From NCBI GenBank assembly GCA_964035575.1, contig OZ037883.1, positions 434,001 to 498,000 on the forward strand: 64,000 nucleotides of DNA, given 5' to 3'. Position 1 is the first letter of the stretch. Each line of letters begins with the position of its first letter. Below, piece after piece: positions 53,191 to 63,544 of the stretch. The notes under the pieces are model-generated. The model was not told the origin of the DNA. It made no database searches and saw nothing but the letters and a program-made list of their open reading frames with translations. The DNA comes from Rhynchopus sp. YZ270_cl-10. Lineage: Eukaryota; Euglenozoa; Diplonemea; Diplonemida; Diplonemidae. The position numbers were made by a program, and so were the translations under genes.

Positions 53191-54303
53191 CTCAAACTTT
53201 TTTTTTAAAACTGAACCTATCAGGATAGGCGAGTGTTTTTTTTTTTTTGTTCAAATACAAAAAGAGAGAGAGGGAGAGAAGAGGAAAAGAAGGGGAAAAG
53301 AGATGAGAGGTGCTTTTCGATATGCAGGTTTAAAAAAAAAAAATATACAAAAAAAAAAAAAAGGGATACCGAAAAGACAAAAAAAAACCTCTCCTTTTAA
53401 AAGGGGGTGAATAATAGAACAGCGAAGATGATGCTGGGGGGTTGTGGGTAGGGTAGTTTTCTTCGTTCTCGTCTTCGTTTTTTTTTTTTTTTTTGTTTGT
53501 AACGACAACTTCTCAGGTTGAGAGGGATAAAGAATCTGTTCAGATCTGATCCATTTTGTACTGTCATTTATTTTTTTTCTTTTTTTTGATAACTTCTGAA
53601 TAGGTGTAGTTCCACCAGTGCAGGCTCCCTTTTTGTCTTTTTTATCTATTTTTTTTAGAAAAAAGAAAAAAACGTGGCTGCATTTGCGTGAGGTTGCTAC
53701 GAAGAAGATGAATTTGTTCAAAAAAAAGGTACTTTTATTTTTGAAAAAAAAAAAAAGAAATGTTGGAAAAAAAATTTAGGGGTAAAGAGAAAATAGGAGA
53801 ATAACCAATCCAACCAGGGAGGTAAAGCTGAAGGGGGGGGAGAAAAGGTGGGGTGTGAGGGGGGGGGGGGGGGGGGGGGAAATGATGATTTTGTTCTTGC
53901 GTAATAGAAGTGGATGAGGGATGGGTGAATGGGGACCTGTCAGAGACCGACCCCTCCCCCCTTTTCCCGCCACCAAGATAGAAGAGCGTATTACTGATTG
54001 CAAGAAGATCCATACCAAAAAAAAAAAAAAGAAAAAAGAGAGAAGGTGAAATATGGTAAAGATGAAAAGACAAGCTTCTTCGTTTGCTTATTATTCATCC
54101 CGAAAAAGAGAGAAAAAAGGGTGAAATAAAGGGGAGAAAATATTAAAAAAAAAAAAAAAAACGGATTTTTTTTGGGAATCTGAAAACGACATATCAAGAA
54201 CCATGATATAATGCTTATGTGGGAGTAGGGAGTAGGGGAGAGAGTGAGTGAGGGGGAAAAGGGTATGGCCAAAAAAAAAATTCAACAAAAAGGGGGGGTA
54301 ATA

Positions 54304-54341
54304 TTGTAAACTAAGCCAATGCTCTCAGTGCTACTCATCTG
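54304..54341 (+). repeat. HF-A cassette, diverged
   Basis: TTGTAAACTAAGCCAATGCTC, AGTGCTACTCATCTG. Confidence 0.4.
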
Positions 54342-55028
54342 AAGAAAAGAAAGAAAAAAAAAACATCTCTGGTTCTGGGAATTTGAATTATTTGAGTAAT
54401 TTCATTTATCACTCATATAACTCTGAGAAGGGGGAAGAATGGGAAGAAGAGGTGGGGGATAAAGAAAAATATGAGGAGAGTATTGTGTTTTGTTTCCTTG
54501 CTAACATCCGAGGAAAAGAGAAAAAAACACGAGAGAGGGGGGCTTTTGTTTCAAACCATTTTGAAAGAAATCTGGAATAGTGTCTCATTTTATGTACAAT
54601 ATTTCCAACTATTTTTTTCTGCATTTCTTGTCCTTTTTCTGTATAAGATTGAGAGGGAAACAGGAGGTGAAAAAGAATCCCTGAAAAGACGAATAGGTAT
54701 CACTAACTCTCATATTCCTACGTTTTTTTCTTTTTTCAAGCTCCTTTTAAAAGAAAAGCTCCTCCATCTCCTAAATAGTCACCTCAAGAAAAAAGTGTAA
54801 TAAAAAAGTACTGTGTTACGGGGGGGGGGGGGGGGGGGTTTATCACTTTTTTAAAAGTCAAAATACATTTTGTATTTCTTGGTTTCGGACACAATGTTAT
54901 GTCGGCATTTCTTTCGTTGTAAAACACTAAGATGGATAATAATTAAAGAGAGAGAAATAACAAAATAGACAAAATCACTTGGACACTGAGACATTCTTTA
55001 GCCAAAATGCCTTACCCTCCCCCCCCCC

Positions 55029-56052
55029 TAGGGGGTACGACTCCAGCCATTTTTTGCGCACGGAAAATTCATTTGGCATAAATTTGGCAGAAAAAAATCA
55101 AAAACCGGGATATTTTTTGACATCACAAAGCCTCCTTTGGCACAAATATACCCCAAAAGTGGCCTGTGAGTCCATTCCAACCTGTTTTGGACATATTTGA
55201 CACTTTTGGAAGTGTTTTTTTGGTGTTTTTAGGTCAAAAAAATGCCCAAGACGTCCCCAAGACATCCCCAAGACACTTTGCACACCCCCTGTTACGGTCA
55301 TATTTTTTTCGTTTTTTTGCCTGAAACCCCCAAAATACCCCTCCCGGACCCCACATAGTCCCGAATATCCATCACACACCCACTCAGAGTGAGTAGAAGC
55401 ACCCCAAAAAAAATATTTTTTAAAGCCCTTCAACTTCAACATGGATGCTGCCGAAACTGAAGCACAATTTTAGGGCTTTAAAAAATATTTTTTTTGGGGT
55501 GCTTCTACTCACTCTGAGTGGGTGTGTGATGGATATTCGGGACTATGTGGGGTCCGGGAGGGGTATTTTGGGGGTTTCAGGCAAAAAAACGAAAAAAATA
55601 TGACCGTAACAGGGGGTGTGCAAAGTGTCTTGGGGATGTCTTGGGGACGTCTTGGGCATTTTTTTGACCTAAAAACACCAAAAAAACACTTCCAAAAGTG
55701 TCAAATATGTCCAAAACAGGTTGGAATGGACTCACAGGCCACTTTTGGGGTATATTTGTGCCAAAGGAGGCTTTGTGATGTCAAAAAATATCCCGGTTTT
55801 TGATTTTTTTCTCGAAAAATCGCTATTTTGCCCAAAGTGGCCAAAACGTGAAAAAAGCCGTTTTTTCACTATTTTTTTTCCATTTTTTTGTATTCTGGGG
55901 TGGCTTCTGGGTCGTTTTTCGACCCACAGGCCCCCTGTGACCCACTCTGAGGGTGTTTTTCACCCGCAGTTGCCTTGGAGATGACCAGATAATGCCAAAT
56001 GAATTTTCCGTGCGTTTGGTCCCAGCCAAAATGGCTGGAGTCGTATCCCCTA
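55029..56052. mobile_element. Foldback element 2 (about 400-bp arms)
   Basis: The left arm 55029-55430 is matched inverted by 55474-55809 plus 55990-56052, around a 43-bp centre. The right arm holds about 180 extra bases (55810-55989). The ends GGGGGTACGACTCCAGCC / GGCTGGAGTCGTATCCCC are flanked by TA. Arm identity is near complete. ORFs of 93-114 codons on the arms are mirror images of each other and are not taken as genes. Confidence 0.8.
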
Positions 56053-56235
56053 TCCCCCCCCCCCATGGTCCCTGCAGATACGTCCCTATCACTCCCAACC
56101 TCTTAACAAGGAAAGGGCAGTTGCAGTTGCAGCAAGCCTATGGGATGGATGCCGAGTAGGTGCCGAGCTGAGAGTGGATGAAATACATGGTTTTTTTTTT
56201 CTCCCGAAAAGAAAAGAAAAGAAAAAAAAACCATG

Positions 56236-56291
56236 TTGTGCAGTTGTAGTGTAGTTGCCTCGTTGTGTTGCCACATAAGCGCAATCTCCAC
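56236..56291 (+). repeat. HF-F cassette
   Basis: CAGTTGTAGTGTAGTTGCC, TCGTTGTGTTGCCACATAAG, CGCAATCTCCAC; inner TGTG/CACA kept. Confidence 0.55.
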
Positions 56292-56489
56292 AGTTTTTTT
56301 TGAAACTAACAAAAGAAAAGTTGATAAATAAACTGCGCATCAAGCAGTGTGTGTTAAAAAAATATTGTTTTGTTTTGGTTGTATCAATGAAACCTCCAAA
56401 GAGAGAGATAAGAAATCCGGAAAATCGTTTGCCATTTTATTTCGTTGCATTTTATATTCCTCTTTTGAAAAGAAAAAAAAAAGAAATAA

Positions 56490-56525
56490 AGCAAGCAACG
56501 CTAAGCCTCAATGCTTAACAAGAAT
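56490..56525 (+). repeat. HF-A cassette
   Basis: CTAAGC-CTCAAT-GCTTAA. Confidence 0.5.
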
Positions 56526-57057
56526 CATATACTTTGCTGGTGTGTACCCTAAAGCTGTGATTCACAAAAAGAAAAAAAAGGAAAAAAAAAATGACTTTAT
56601 TACGAACTCTGTGTCTATTCTCTTCAACACGAAGAAAAAGCATTGTGAAAAAGAAAAAAAAAAAATACGAATATCCCCATGGGGATATACATCTTTTGAG
56701 GGAAAAAAAAGAGGCGAAAATGCGATTCGGTACAGGATACATAGGCTTTTGTTTGTGACATTTTTGTTAAGTGTTCATCTTTTTAAAAAAAAATGCCTGG
56801 TCAGTCCTGTCCCCTTACCCACAACTTCTTTTCAGAGTAAACGTTGTGAACATAAATCAATGAAAGAAGAAAATGGGTTGGTGAAGGTAGGGTTATGGAC
56901 ACTATTGTTCCTACATAAAAATGGGGAAAAAAAAAACCTGTTTTGGAGAGTAGAATCTGATAGTTTCAACATTTTCGCGCAGAAAGAAAGAAAAAAGGTT
57001 GTGCTAAAAACACACATTCTTTTGACATGTTTTTGAGAAATAATGGAGAAAAAAAAT

Positions 57058-57096
57058 TGTAAGATGAACGTAAGCCTGAAAGTACTTATTCACCTT
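57058..57096 (+). repeat. HF-A cassette
   Basis: TGTAAGATGAACGTAAGCC, TGAAAGTACTTATTCACCTT: GTAAG/CTTAT. Confidence 0.5.
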
Positions 57097-57350
57097 CAAA
57101 ATAAAATGAAAACGGGGGGGGTGGTGTGAGGTAAATGATATCACAGCACCTTTTTTTTTAGTTTTTTGTCGGGAGAGGCTAGAAATGGTGAGGGTGTTTG
57201 TGTGATGGTTCGACTACATCCTGACCACTTTGTTCGGGGGGGAGAGAAAGAGAGAGAGAGAGAAAACACTAAATGAAGAGGAAAAAAATGGACAGCAATT
57301 TTTAAAAAAGAAAAGAGGCAGTAAAAAAAGAGAAAAAAATGTAAGACGTA

Positions 57351-58364
57351 CAGTGTGTCGCAGAATTAATGGCACTTGACCACATTTTTTTTTAAAAAGG
57401 GCAAAATTTGACAAACACATTTTCAAAACCCCTCAGAACATACAATTTACATCCAGGAATACGAGAAAAGTGATAATTTAATGGTGAAGTGTTTTGGTGT
57501 GCCTTTGCAAAGGCACACCAAAACATGCACTGGTCAAAGGTGATATTCACCAATGAGAAGGACTTTTGGCCTTCCCCCAGGTTAGTAAAAAAATGATGTT
57601 GTCTGGCTTGCAGAGGGTGACGAGCCGCCTCCACCCGTTAGTAAGGTTAGGGCTACCCAGAAGGTTCACATATGGGGTGGATCACAACTAGAGCTAAGAC
57701 ACAACTCTATGTTTACGAGGGGTCACTTACTTCTGAGAAGTACAGGGGGCTATTGCAGAAAGCCCTGAAAGAAATAAAAGAACTCCTTCCTGACAGCAGC
57801 TACTTCCTTCAGCAGGATGGGGCTCCTTGCCACACTGCCAACGCTACTCGAGACTTCCTCTCCACCCAGCCTTTTCTCGTTCCTCTCTTAAGCAGACTGG
57901 CCAGGCAACTCCCCTGATCTGAGTCCTATTGAGAACTTGGGGCCAAACTGCAGTTTGCAGTCAACGTAAGGGATCCAAAAGACGTGGCGACACTTGGACG
58001 TGCCATTAAAAAGAATGATCACAGATGGATACTAGCTTCGTTGCACGTTACATCGAGTCAATGCCACGACGCCTAGAGGCAGTTTCCCAATCCAAAGGGA
58101 TGCACACAAAGTATTAATACATGTGCATGCTCTATTTATTTTTGTGCACCCAATGGCTACATCTATATTTTTAGTGCCTGCTCCCCATTTACACCTTCGA
58201 CACATTCACCCTTTTTTTCCAAAGGTCCATATTGCCATAATAATATTTTTACGCCCCCCGCACACATTTTAGGCACAACCTGGTGAAAATACCATGTACC
58301 TTGTCAAATTTTGCCGATTTTACAAAAAAATATCCTCAGGTGCCATTAATTCTGAGACACACTG
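57351..58364 (+). mobile_element. Tc1/mariner-type DNA transposon, second copy
   Basis: CAGTGTGTCGCAGAATTA at the left, its inverted partner (one change) at the right, TA on each side (57349-57350, 58365-58366). The same subfamily as 993-2001 by ends and transposase, but the long terminal repeats have diverged, so this copy is older. Confidence 0.85.
57640..58116 (+). pseudogene. Mariner transposase, C-terminal DDE part
   Basis: The frame from 57672 reads KTQLYVYEGSLTSEKYRGLL, then QQDGAPCHTANATRDFLST with the catalytic Asp region intact. It leaves frame near 57890; the other frame continues SPIENL and KDVATLGRAIKK. The N-terminal half is missing, as in the first copy, so the deletion predates both insertions. 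Confidence 0.85.
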
Positions 58365-58758
58365 TATAAGCCTCACTGGCGCACATCTTTGAGTGACTTT
58401 GCCTCTTAATTTACATACAAGCTGCAGAAACACTGTAAAATAAGACAGGATTTTTTTTGAGGATTTTTTCTGGTTTTTCACCTCAAAATCCAGATGGGCT
58501 GGTGACATTTGCAGCAGGTGGTTGCTACATGTCAAAAAAAAAAAAAAAAAAAAAATGAAAAAATGAAAATAAAAAAGTTGTGTGGCAGGATTAAGCGAAA
58601 CTTACCCTGCTCAGACACAACGATTTTTCGTGTTAGCTCAAGAACAAATAGTACAAATAAAAATGCGGGCCTTTTTCACAAGGATTTCATCATTTCTCTG
58701 GATGAGAATGATGGACAGGCAACCCGCTTCCCCCCCGCTATGAAAAGGAAAAGTACAG

Positions 58759-58808
58759 AAAGATGAACCTAAGCATCGCCTCATTGCTCATTCCGCTTGG
58801 GTCACCTT
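58759..58808 (+). repeat. HF-A cassette, long loop
   Basis: AAGATGAACCTAAGC, then GCTTGGGTCACCTT: CCTAAGC pairs with GCTTGGG (one G-T), so the usual CC bulge is paired. Confidence 0.6.
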
Positions 58809-59004
58809 AAAGAAAGAATCGCAATTATATAATAAATGTGGAATGTGTAATACAATCTGGTTCGTGTAGTGTCGTGTTCTATTTCATACGTTTTTTTGTC
58901 TCTTTTAATTATTTTTTTTTTTGGCCTTTCTTTTCGCAATGAAGATTAAAAAGCGAAGGCGTTGAGGGGAGAAAAACATGGATTCAGACAAAAAAAAAAA
59001 ACGA

Positions 59005-59032
59005 AAAGTGCAAAAACGCCTCTGCAGACGGT
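59005..59032 (+). repeat. HF-C cassette, partial
   Basis: AAGTGCAAAAACGCCTCTGC, AGACG; the right half is lost. Confidence 0.4.
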
Positions 59033-59054
59033 ATGACGTTAAAGAAGAAAGGTA

Positions 59055-59097
59055 GGTAACATGATGAGACCAAAGCCTCTCATTGTTTTGACCACCT
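59055..59097 (+). repeat. HF-A cassette
   Basis: ATGATGAGACCAAAGCCTCTC, ATTGTTTTGACCACC: CAAA...TTTTG. Confidence 0.5.
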
Positions 59098-59120
59098 AAA
59101 AATCTTTTTGATGAAACAAT

Positions 59121-59569
59121 CATAGGTTTCGAACGCGCGTTCGAAAATCGAAAACGCGCAAATCCAAAATCGGAAAACGCGCACATGAAAAAAAAAAAAA
59201 AAACGCGCAAAAAAAAAAAAAAAGGGCGTTTTTTTTTTTTTTTTCAAACGCGCGTTCGAAAAAGTGGTTTTTTCGAACGCGCGTTTGAAAAACTGGACGC
59301 GCGTTCGAAAAAACCACTTTTTCGACGCGCGTTCGAAAAACCTCCCCACGTAAACATGAGGCTTCCACTTTTTCGAACGCGCGTGTTTTTTTTTTCGTTT
59401 TTCAAACGCGCGTTTTTTTTTCGTTTTTTTCAAACGCGCGTTTTTTGTTCGTTTTTTCCGAACGCGCGTTTTTTTTTCCCGTTTTTTCCGAACGCGCGTT
59501 TTTTTTTTCGTTTTTCAAACGCGCACTCGAAAACGCCGTAAAAACGCGAACGCGCGTTCGAAACCTATG
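59121..59569. mobile_element. CpG-rich foldback element with 6-bp target duplication
   Basis: The ends CATAGGTTTCGAACGCGCG / CGAAACCTATG are flanked by AACAAT on both sides (59115-59120, 59570-59575). The interior is an irregular array of the palindrome TTCGAACGCGCGTTCGAA and its halves, separated by A or T runs. Non-coding. CpG density is far above the surroundings. Confidence 0.8.
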
Positions 59570-59599
59570 AACAATGCAAAAAAAAAAAAAAAAACAAAA

Positions 59600-60451
59600 T
59601 GGTGTGGCTAAATCCAGTACAAAAACAGCACAAAAGAAGTACAAAAGAAGTACAAAAATTACACTTTATTTTGGGGGTGTTTTTCGCAAAAAATTATTTC
59701 CCTGTATAAACTTTTTGGGGGTCGGGGTCGGGGGGGTCGGGGGGAAAATTTTTTTTGGCCCCCAAAAAATTGGGGAATTTTTTTTTCTTCTTCGATTCTC
59801 GGGAGTCCGTGCGTGCTGTGATGGGGTCACTTTGCGCTGAGAAATGAGTATTTTTGACCTAAAATGCATGCATCAGTTTTTACAGGGCATTTTCAGGTTT
59901 TGTGTAAAATATGGTCAGTACTTGACCACTGAGGGTAAAGTGCAAGGTGAACGTGGGGGCAGTTTGCATAGCTGCGAACTTTGCTGCATGTTGTGACCCC
60001 ACCATTTTACGGACGGAGCTCGTAGAACCCAATGAGGAGTGAGAAAGAAGGATATGGCCAACGAAAAAAGTAGCGTACCGTGCCTGCGGCGCAAGATTGC
60101 AACCCACCCTTTCCCATGACATAGTTCAGCAGCACAAATGTGCAAATATAAGCGCAATTTTTTGAAATGTTGCGCACCTGGCTTCGCTAGAAACTTTCGT
60201 TCTAGCAAAATACGTAGGTAAAATTTACGGAACTGACGATAATTACCTACGAAAGTGCCAATTTATGTCTACATTTTTCAGAAATGTTGCGTACCGTGGC
60301 TTCGCCAGGAACTTTTGGGTGCCATGACTTGGGGCGATTGGGAAAGTACGAATTGGTACCAAAAATAAAAAAAACCCCCTTTTTTAGGGTATACAAAAAA
60401 AGTACAAAAGAAGTACAAAATTACACTTTATTTTTGGAGTTAGCCACACCA
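59600..60451. mobile_element. 852-bp element with TGGTGTGG ends and 5-bp duplication
   Basis: TGGTGTGGCTAA at the left, TTAGCCACACCA at the right, CAAAA on both sides (59595-59599, 60452-60456). Inside each end lies a tandem of AAGTACAAAAG and TTACACTTTATTTT. The middle carries the dispersed block shared with 3990-4140. No coding sequence recognised. Confidence 0.75.
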
Positions 60452-60570
60452 CAAAAGAAAAAGAAGAACCGAACAACAGAGAATAACAAAAAGATTTGAC
60501 AATTTTTAGCTTTTTTTCGGGAGTTCGCAGTTCTTTTCTTTCATTTTTTTTTTTTAATTTTATTTTGCTT

Positions 60571-60625
60571 GATAAATTGTTGTAGTTTGCCTCGGTTGTG
60601 TTGCCACAGTTGTGCAAATCTCCAC
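60571..60625 (+). repeat. HF-F cassette
   Basis: GATAAATTGTTGTAGTTTGCC, then the standard TGTGTTGCCACA core; the GGAG of the outer stem is lost. Confidence 0.5.
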
Positions 60626-60847
60626 TCTCAATATTTTGATTTTCGCTATAGTCTCTCTCCCCTTCTCGGGGTACACGTCTTCACAAGTACCAGAGAGAGG
60701 GCAGGGGAAGAGGAAACGGAGAGGAAATGGGGGGTTCAGACACAGCCTCAATCTCGCCGTAGTAGGTAGTGCAACAAAACGCGCTCTGTGGACGCTGTAT
60801 CTCCGCGGGGGGGCTTTTGTCGATCCCACGGAGGGCACTTCGTTGAT

Positions 60848-60882
60848 ATAAGATGACTCTAAGCCTCTGTTTAGCCACCTTT
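60848..60882 (+). repeat. HF-A cassette
   Basis: ATAAGATGACTCTAAGCCTC, TGTTTAGCCACCTTT. Confidence 0.5.
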
Positions 60883-61029
60883 ATCAACAGACACTAAAAA
60901 AAAGGTGTGAAAATTTGACAATGAAAAAAAAAAATTATAAATGCAAGCAGGTCTGGGTGATAAGCTAAGGTCAAAGGATATTTTCCTCTTGAACCAAAGT
61001 CGTTTTATTGGTGCTATCCGGGGGGCGGC

Positions 61030-61305
61030 GTTTCACAAAGTTTCACAAAATTTCAATCAAAATCACAACTTTTCACAACTTTTCACAACTATTCACAACG
61101 TTTCACAACTTTCACAACTTTTCACAATTTTCAATCAAAATCACAACTTTTCACAACTATTCACAACTTTTCACAACTTTTCACACGTAAAGGCTCAAGA
61201 GGGTTGTGAAAACTTGTGAAGAGTTGTGAAGAGTTGTGAAGAGTTGTGAAGAGTTGTGAAGAGTTGTGAAGAGTTGTGAAGAGTTGTGAAGAGCTGTGAA
61301 GACAT
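61030..61305. repeat. TTCACAAC/GTTGTGAA subterminal array, left
   Basis: TTTCACAAC units to about 61190, then inverted AGAGTTGTGA units to 61303: a foldback within the element's left side. Confidence 0.8.
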
Positions 61306-61379
61306 GAGGGTTTTTTTAGCTTGCATCTCGGTCTTATGAGCTGTAACGATGGTGCAGAGTGTGTAGCCCGTCCATCAGC

Positions 61380-62515
61380 AGCAGGGGAGACAGCAAACGT
61401 CTACTAGGACGCCAGGGCAAACGACCCTTCGTCGTCAATGCTTGAACATCAGCTCTGTGCAGGTGCTGTGCATCTCCTACTTCCAGCGAGTCCACCGCCG
61501 GCTCCATCGCCTCCAGCAGCTTCAGTCTCTGCATCTTCTTCTGGTACATCCAAAAGAACAGTAGGCAGATTCGCGGACACGAAACCTGTAAGAGGTGGTG
61601 GTTGTTTAAAAGATTATCCAAATAATGTAATCAATTGGTGTGCAATTCCCCGTGGTTCTACCGTGTTTCTACCAGTTGTCACTCCGTAAAGGGGGGGTAG
61701 AGATGCTGGAATTTTAATTCTGCTACTTGAGTTTAATAAATTTGTACACAGTGACCCTACCCGTAAACCCGAAAAACTTCCCAAAAAACTCGCCTACTCG
61801 CCCAAAACTCGCCCATTTTTGGGGGGCGAGTTTTGGCGAGTTTTTTTTTTTTTTGGTAGGGATTTTACCTTGGGAAAAGTGTACAAACAAAACTATGAGG
61901 GAAATTTGAGTTTTGAAGAGAGAATTTTTTTCGTTCCGCTTGAACAAGACCTCTACAGTTTGCTTTGTAGGCTTCCACCACCCGTAAACCCGCCTTCAGC
62001 GTGTTCCGGAACCTTCACCACGTCCAGCTGTAGGTTCTGCAGATCCATGAAGCTTGCACAGATGGGTGCGATGTAGTCGTGGGGGAATACCGCCAAGGGG
62101 TGGCCTGCAGTGTTGCCATTTACCGGCATGGCGAGGGCATTGTTGTATAGCGAGTGTAGCCTCGGTTCATCCATGTCTTCGTCATCCTCCGGATTGTAGC
62201 ACGTCTTGTCCCCCGGTATCTGTATGGCACAGCCACTGTTACATTCCTAGAGATGAAAGAACAAGACAACACTTCTGTACCCACGCATCAAAATTGTGAA
62301 AAACTTTGCACCCCAAAACACCCTCAACAACGCCCGCCAAAAGGCGCCCCTTGTTGCTGGGAGTTGGTTTTCATGTTTGATACCTGCACAGCGGGCATTC
62401 CTCTGAGTCCAATGCTGTTGGCCTGTCTGCGGCGTTGCACCGAAGGTGCAGGAAGACAGGGTCTGTGGTAATTTTTGCGGTGTCGCATTCCCTCATGCGT
62501 GGGTCACTCACACTT
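61380..62515 (-). pseudogene. Spliced gene relic inside the 61009-63539 element
   Basis: Three exon-like blocks with fitting splice signals. Exon a ends at 62384 (CTGTGCAG|GTATCA). Exon b starts at 62246 (TTTCATCTCTAG|GAATG) and stays open to 61953. Exon c starts at 61585 (CCACCTCTTACAG|GTTTCG). Joined a-b in phase 0 gives NSIGLRGMPAVQ-ECNSGCAIQIP, then TCYNPEDDEDMDEPRLHSLY and LAVFPHDYIAPICASFMDLQ. Exon c in one frame reads VSANLPTVLLDVPEEDAETE and then stops after a Gly-rich tail. No upstream exon was found, so it is a 3' fragment. I do not recognise the family; being inside the element, a transposase C-terminus is the first guess. Other reading frames across exon a are also open. Confidence 0.4.
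61759..61992. repeat. Insertion flanked by 13-bp direct repeats
   Basis: ACCCGTAAACCCG occurs at 61759-61771 and 61980-61992. Between them, about 208 bp include a strong hairpin (ACTCGCCCAAAACTCGCCC with its inverse, 61795-61850) and a T run. On the minus strand the repeat supplies GGGTTTAC, a possible splice donor, at the end of exon b. Confidence 0.6.
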
Positions 62516-63126
62516 GAGGTCATGTGACACTGCGTGGGTCTGGGTACCTGGGTACGTGGGTACATGTGACCACGTGTGACTTGTCACACCTGTGCGCAAA
62601 AAATCGCAAAAACCCGAAACGCGAATCGCAAAAAATCGCATTGCGAATTTTTCGCATTTTTTTTCCGATTTTTCCTGGTTTGCGAATTTCGTAGGAGCAG
62701 AATACAACCCGGATCACCCCACTTTCAGGTGATTTCTGCACTTTTGGGGTCAATGCGTGCACAAACTGGCTTCTGGAACCCTAAAACCAAAAAACCCCAA
62801 AAAATTACCCACAAAGTAAAAATGAAGCCCACCCCCATTTTGCGTACTTGTTGCGCAGTTGTTGCGTACTTGGTATTCTTTATTTCTGGGGTACCAATAT
62901 TAATAAGACACGGTATAGATTTGATGAGGTTAGCGCTTTGATAGCCATTTGAGTTGTTTTGGGGAAGTACATACCATAAATCACACATTGTCGCGGAAGG
63001 GCTCAGCCGTGTTCAGTCAAAATCGGCGCGTCCTGTGGTTACAATAAGCTCTGTCGTGTTCCCACCGTGACCACTACCCATGCCCCAACCCCCCTTCAGA
63101 AAGCCCCTATAAAAACAAAAAAACGG

Positions 63127-63538
63127 GCTCACAAAATTTCAATCAAAATCACAACTTTTCACAACTTTTCACAAAGTTTCGCAAAATTTCAATCAAAATC
63201 ACAACTTTTCACAACTAGTCACAACTTTCACAACTTTTCACAATTTTCAAACAAAATCACAACTTTTCACAACTTTTCACAAAATTTCAAACAAAATCAC
63301 AACTTTTCACAACGTTTCACAACTTTTCACAACATATAGTTGTGAAACGTTGTGAAAAGTTGTGAAAAGTTGTGAAACGTTGTGAAAAGTTGTGAAACGT
63401 TGTGAAAAGTTGTGAAAAGTTGTGCAAAGTTGTGAAACGTTGCGAAACGTTGTGACACGTTGTGCATAGGATTGAAATTGTGTGATATTTTGTGAAACTT
63501 TGTGAAACTTTGTGAAACGCCGCCCCCCGGATAGCACC
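63127..63538. repeat. TTCACAAC foldback array, right
   Basis: TTTCACAAC units run to about 63334 and GTTGTGAAA units from 63340 to the element's end: a near-symmetrical palindrome of about 400 bp centred on ACATATAGTTGT. Confidence 0.85.
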
Positions 63539-63544
63539 ATTTAT

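Larger units (their letters stand above)
49632..55028. other. Cassette field, fifth block
   Basis: Cassettes between long homopolymers (A, T and G runs up to 22). GGGTCGCGACCC (49661-49672) and GGTCAGCTTGACC-type palindromes stand near 49.7 kb. No protein gene seen. Confidence 0.45.
56053..57348. other. Cassette field, sixth block
   Basis: Contains HF-F and HF-A copies. A 229-codon plus frame (56347-57036) is built across cassettes and A runs (Lys-rich) and is judged non-coding. Confidence 0.4.
61009..63539. mobile_element. 2.5-kb DNA transposon with TGGTGC ends, unclassified
   Basis: The ends TGGTGCTATCCGGGGGGCGG...GGATAGCACCA are inverted and flanked by exact TTTAT duplications (61004-61008, 63540-63544). 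Both subterminal zones hold TTCACAACTTTTCACAAC arrays that also pair with each other. The interior has an intron-containing gene relic on the minus strand. Ends and duplication length match the 68-70 bp elements at 17133 and 27429, which look like its miniature derivatives. A 5-bp duplication with this end sequence fits no superfamily I can name. Confidence 0.75.

Noticed and set aside
55098-55803. Matching 93- and 114-codon frames on opposite strands
   Set aside because: Mirror images on the two arms of foldback 2; no homology seen to known proteins.
56347-57036. 229-codon plus frame
   Set aside because: Runs through cassettes and A tracts, Lys/Phe-biased; no domain.
14919-60882. HF-A as a hammerhead ribozyme (GATGA word)
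   Set aside because: No CTGATGA core or GAAA strand in any copy.
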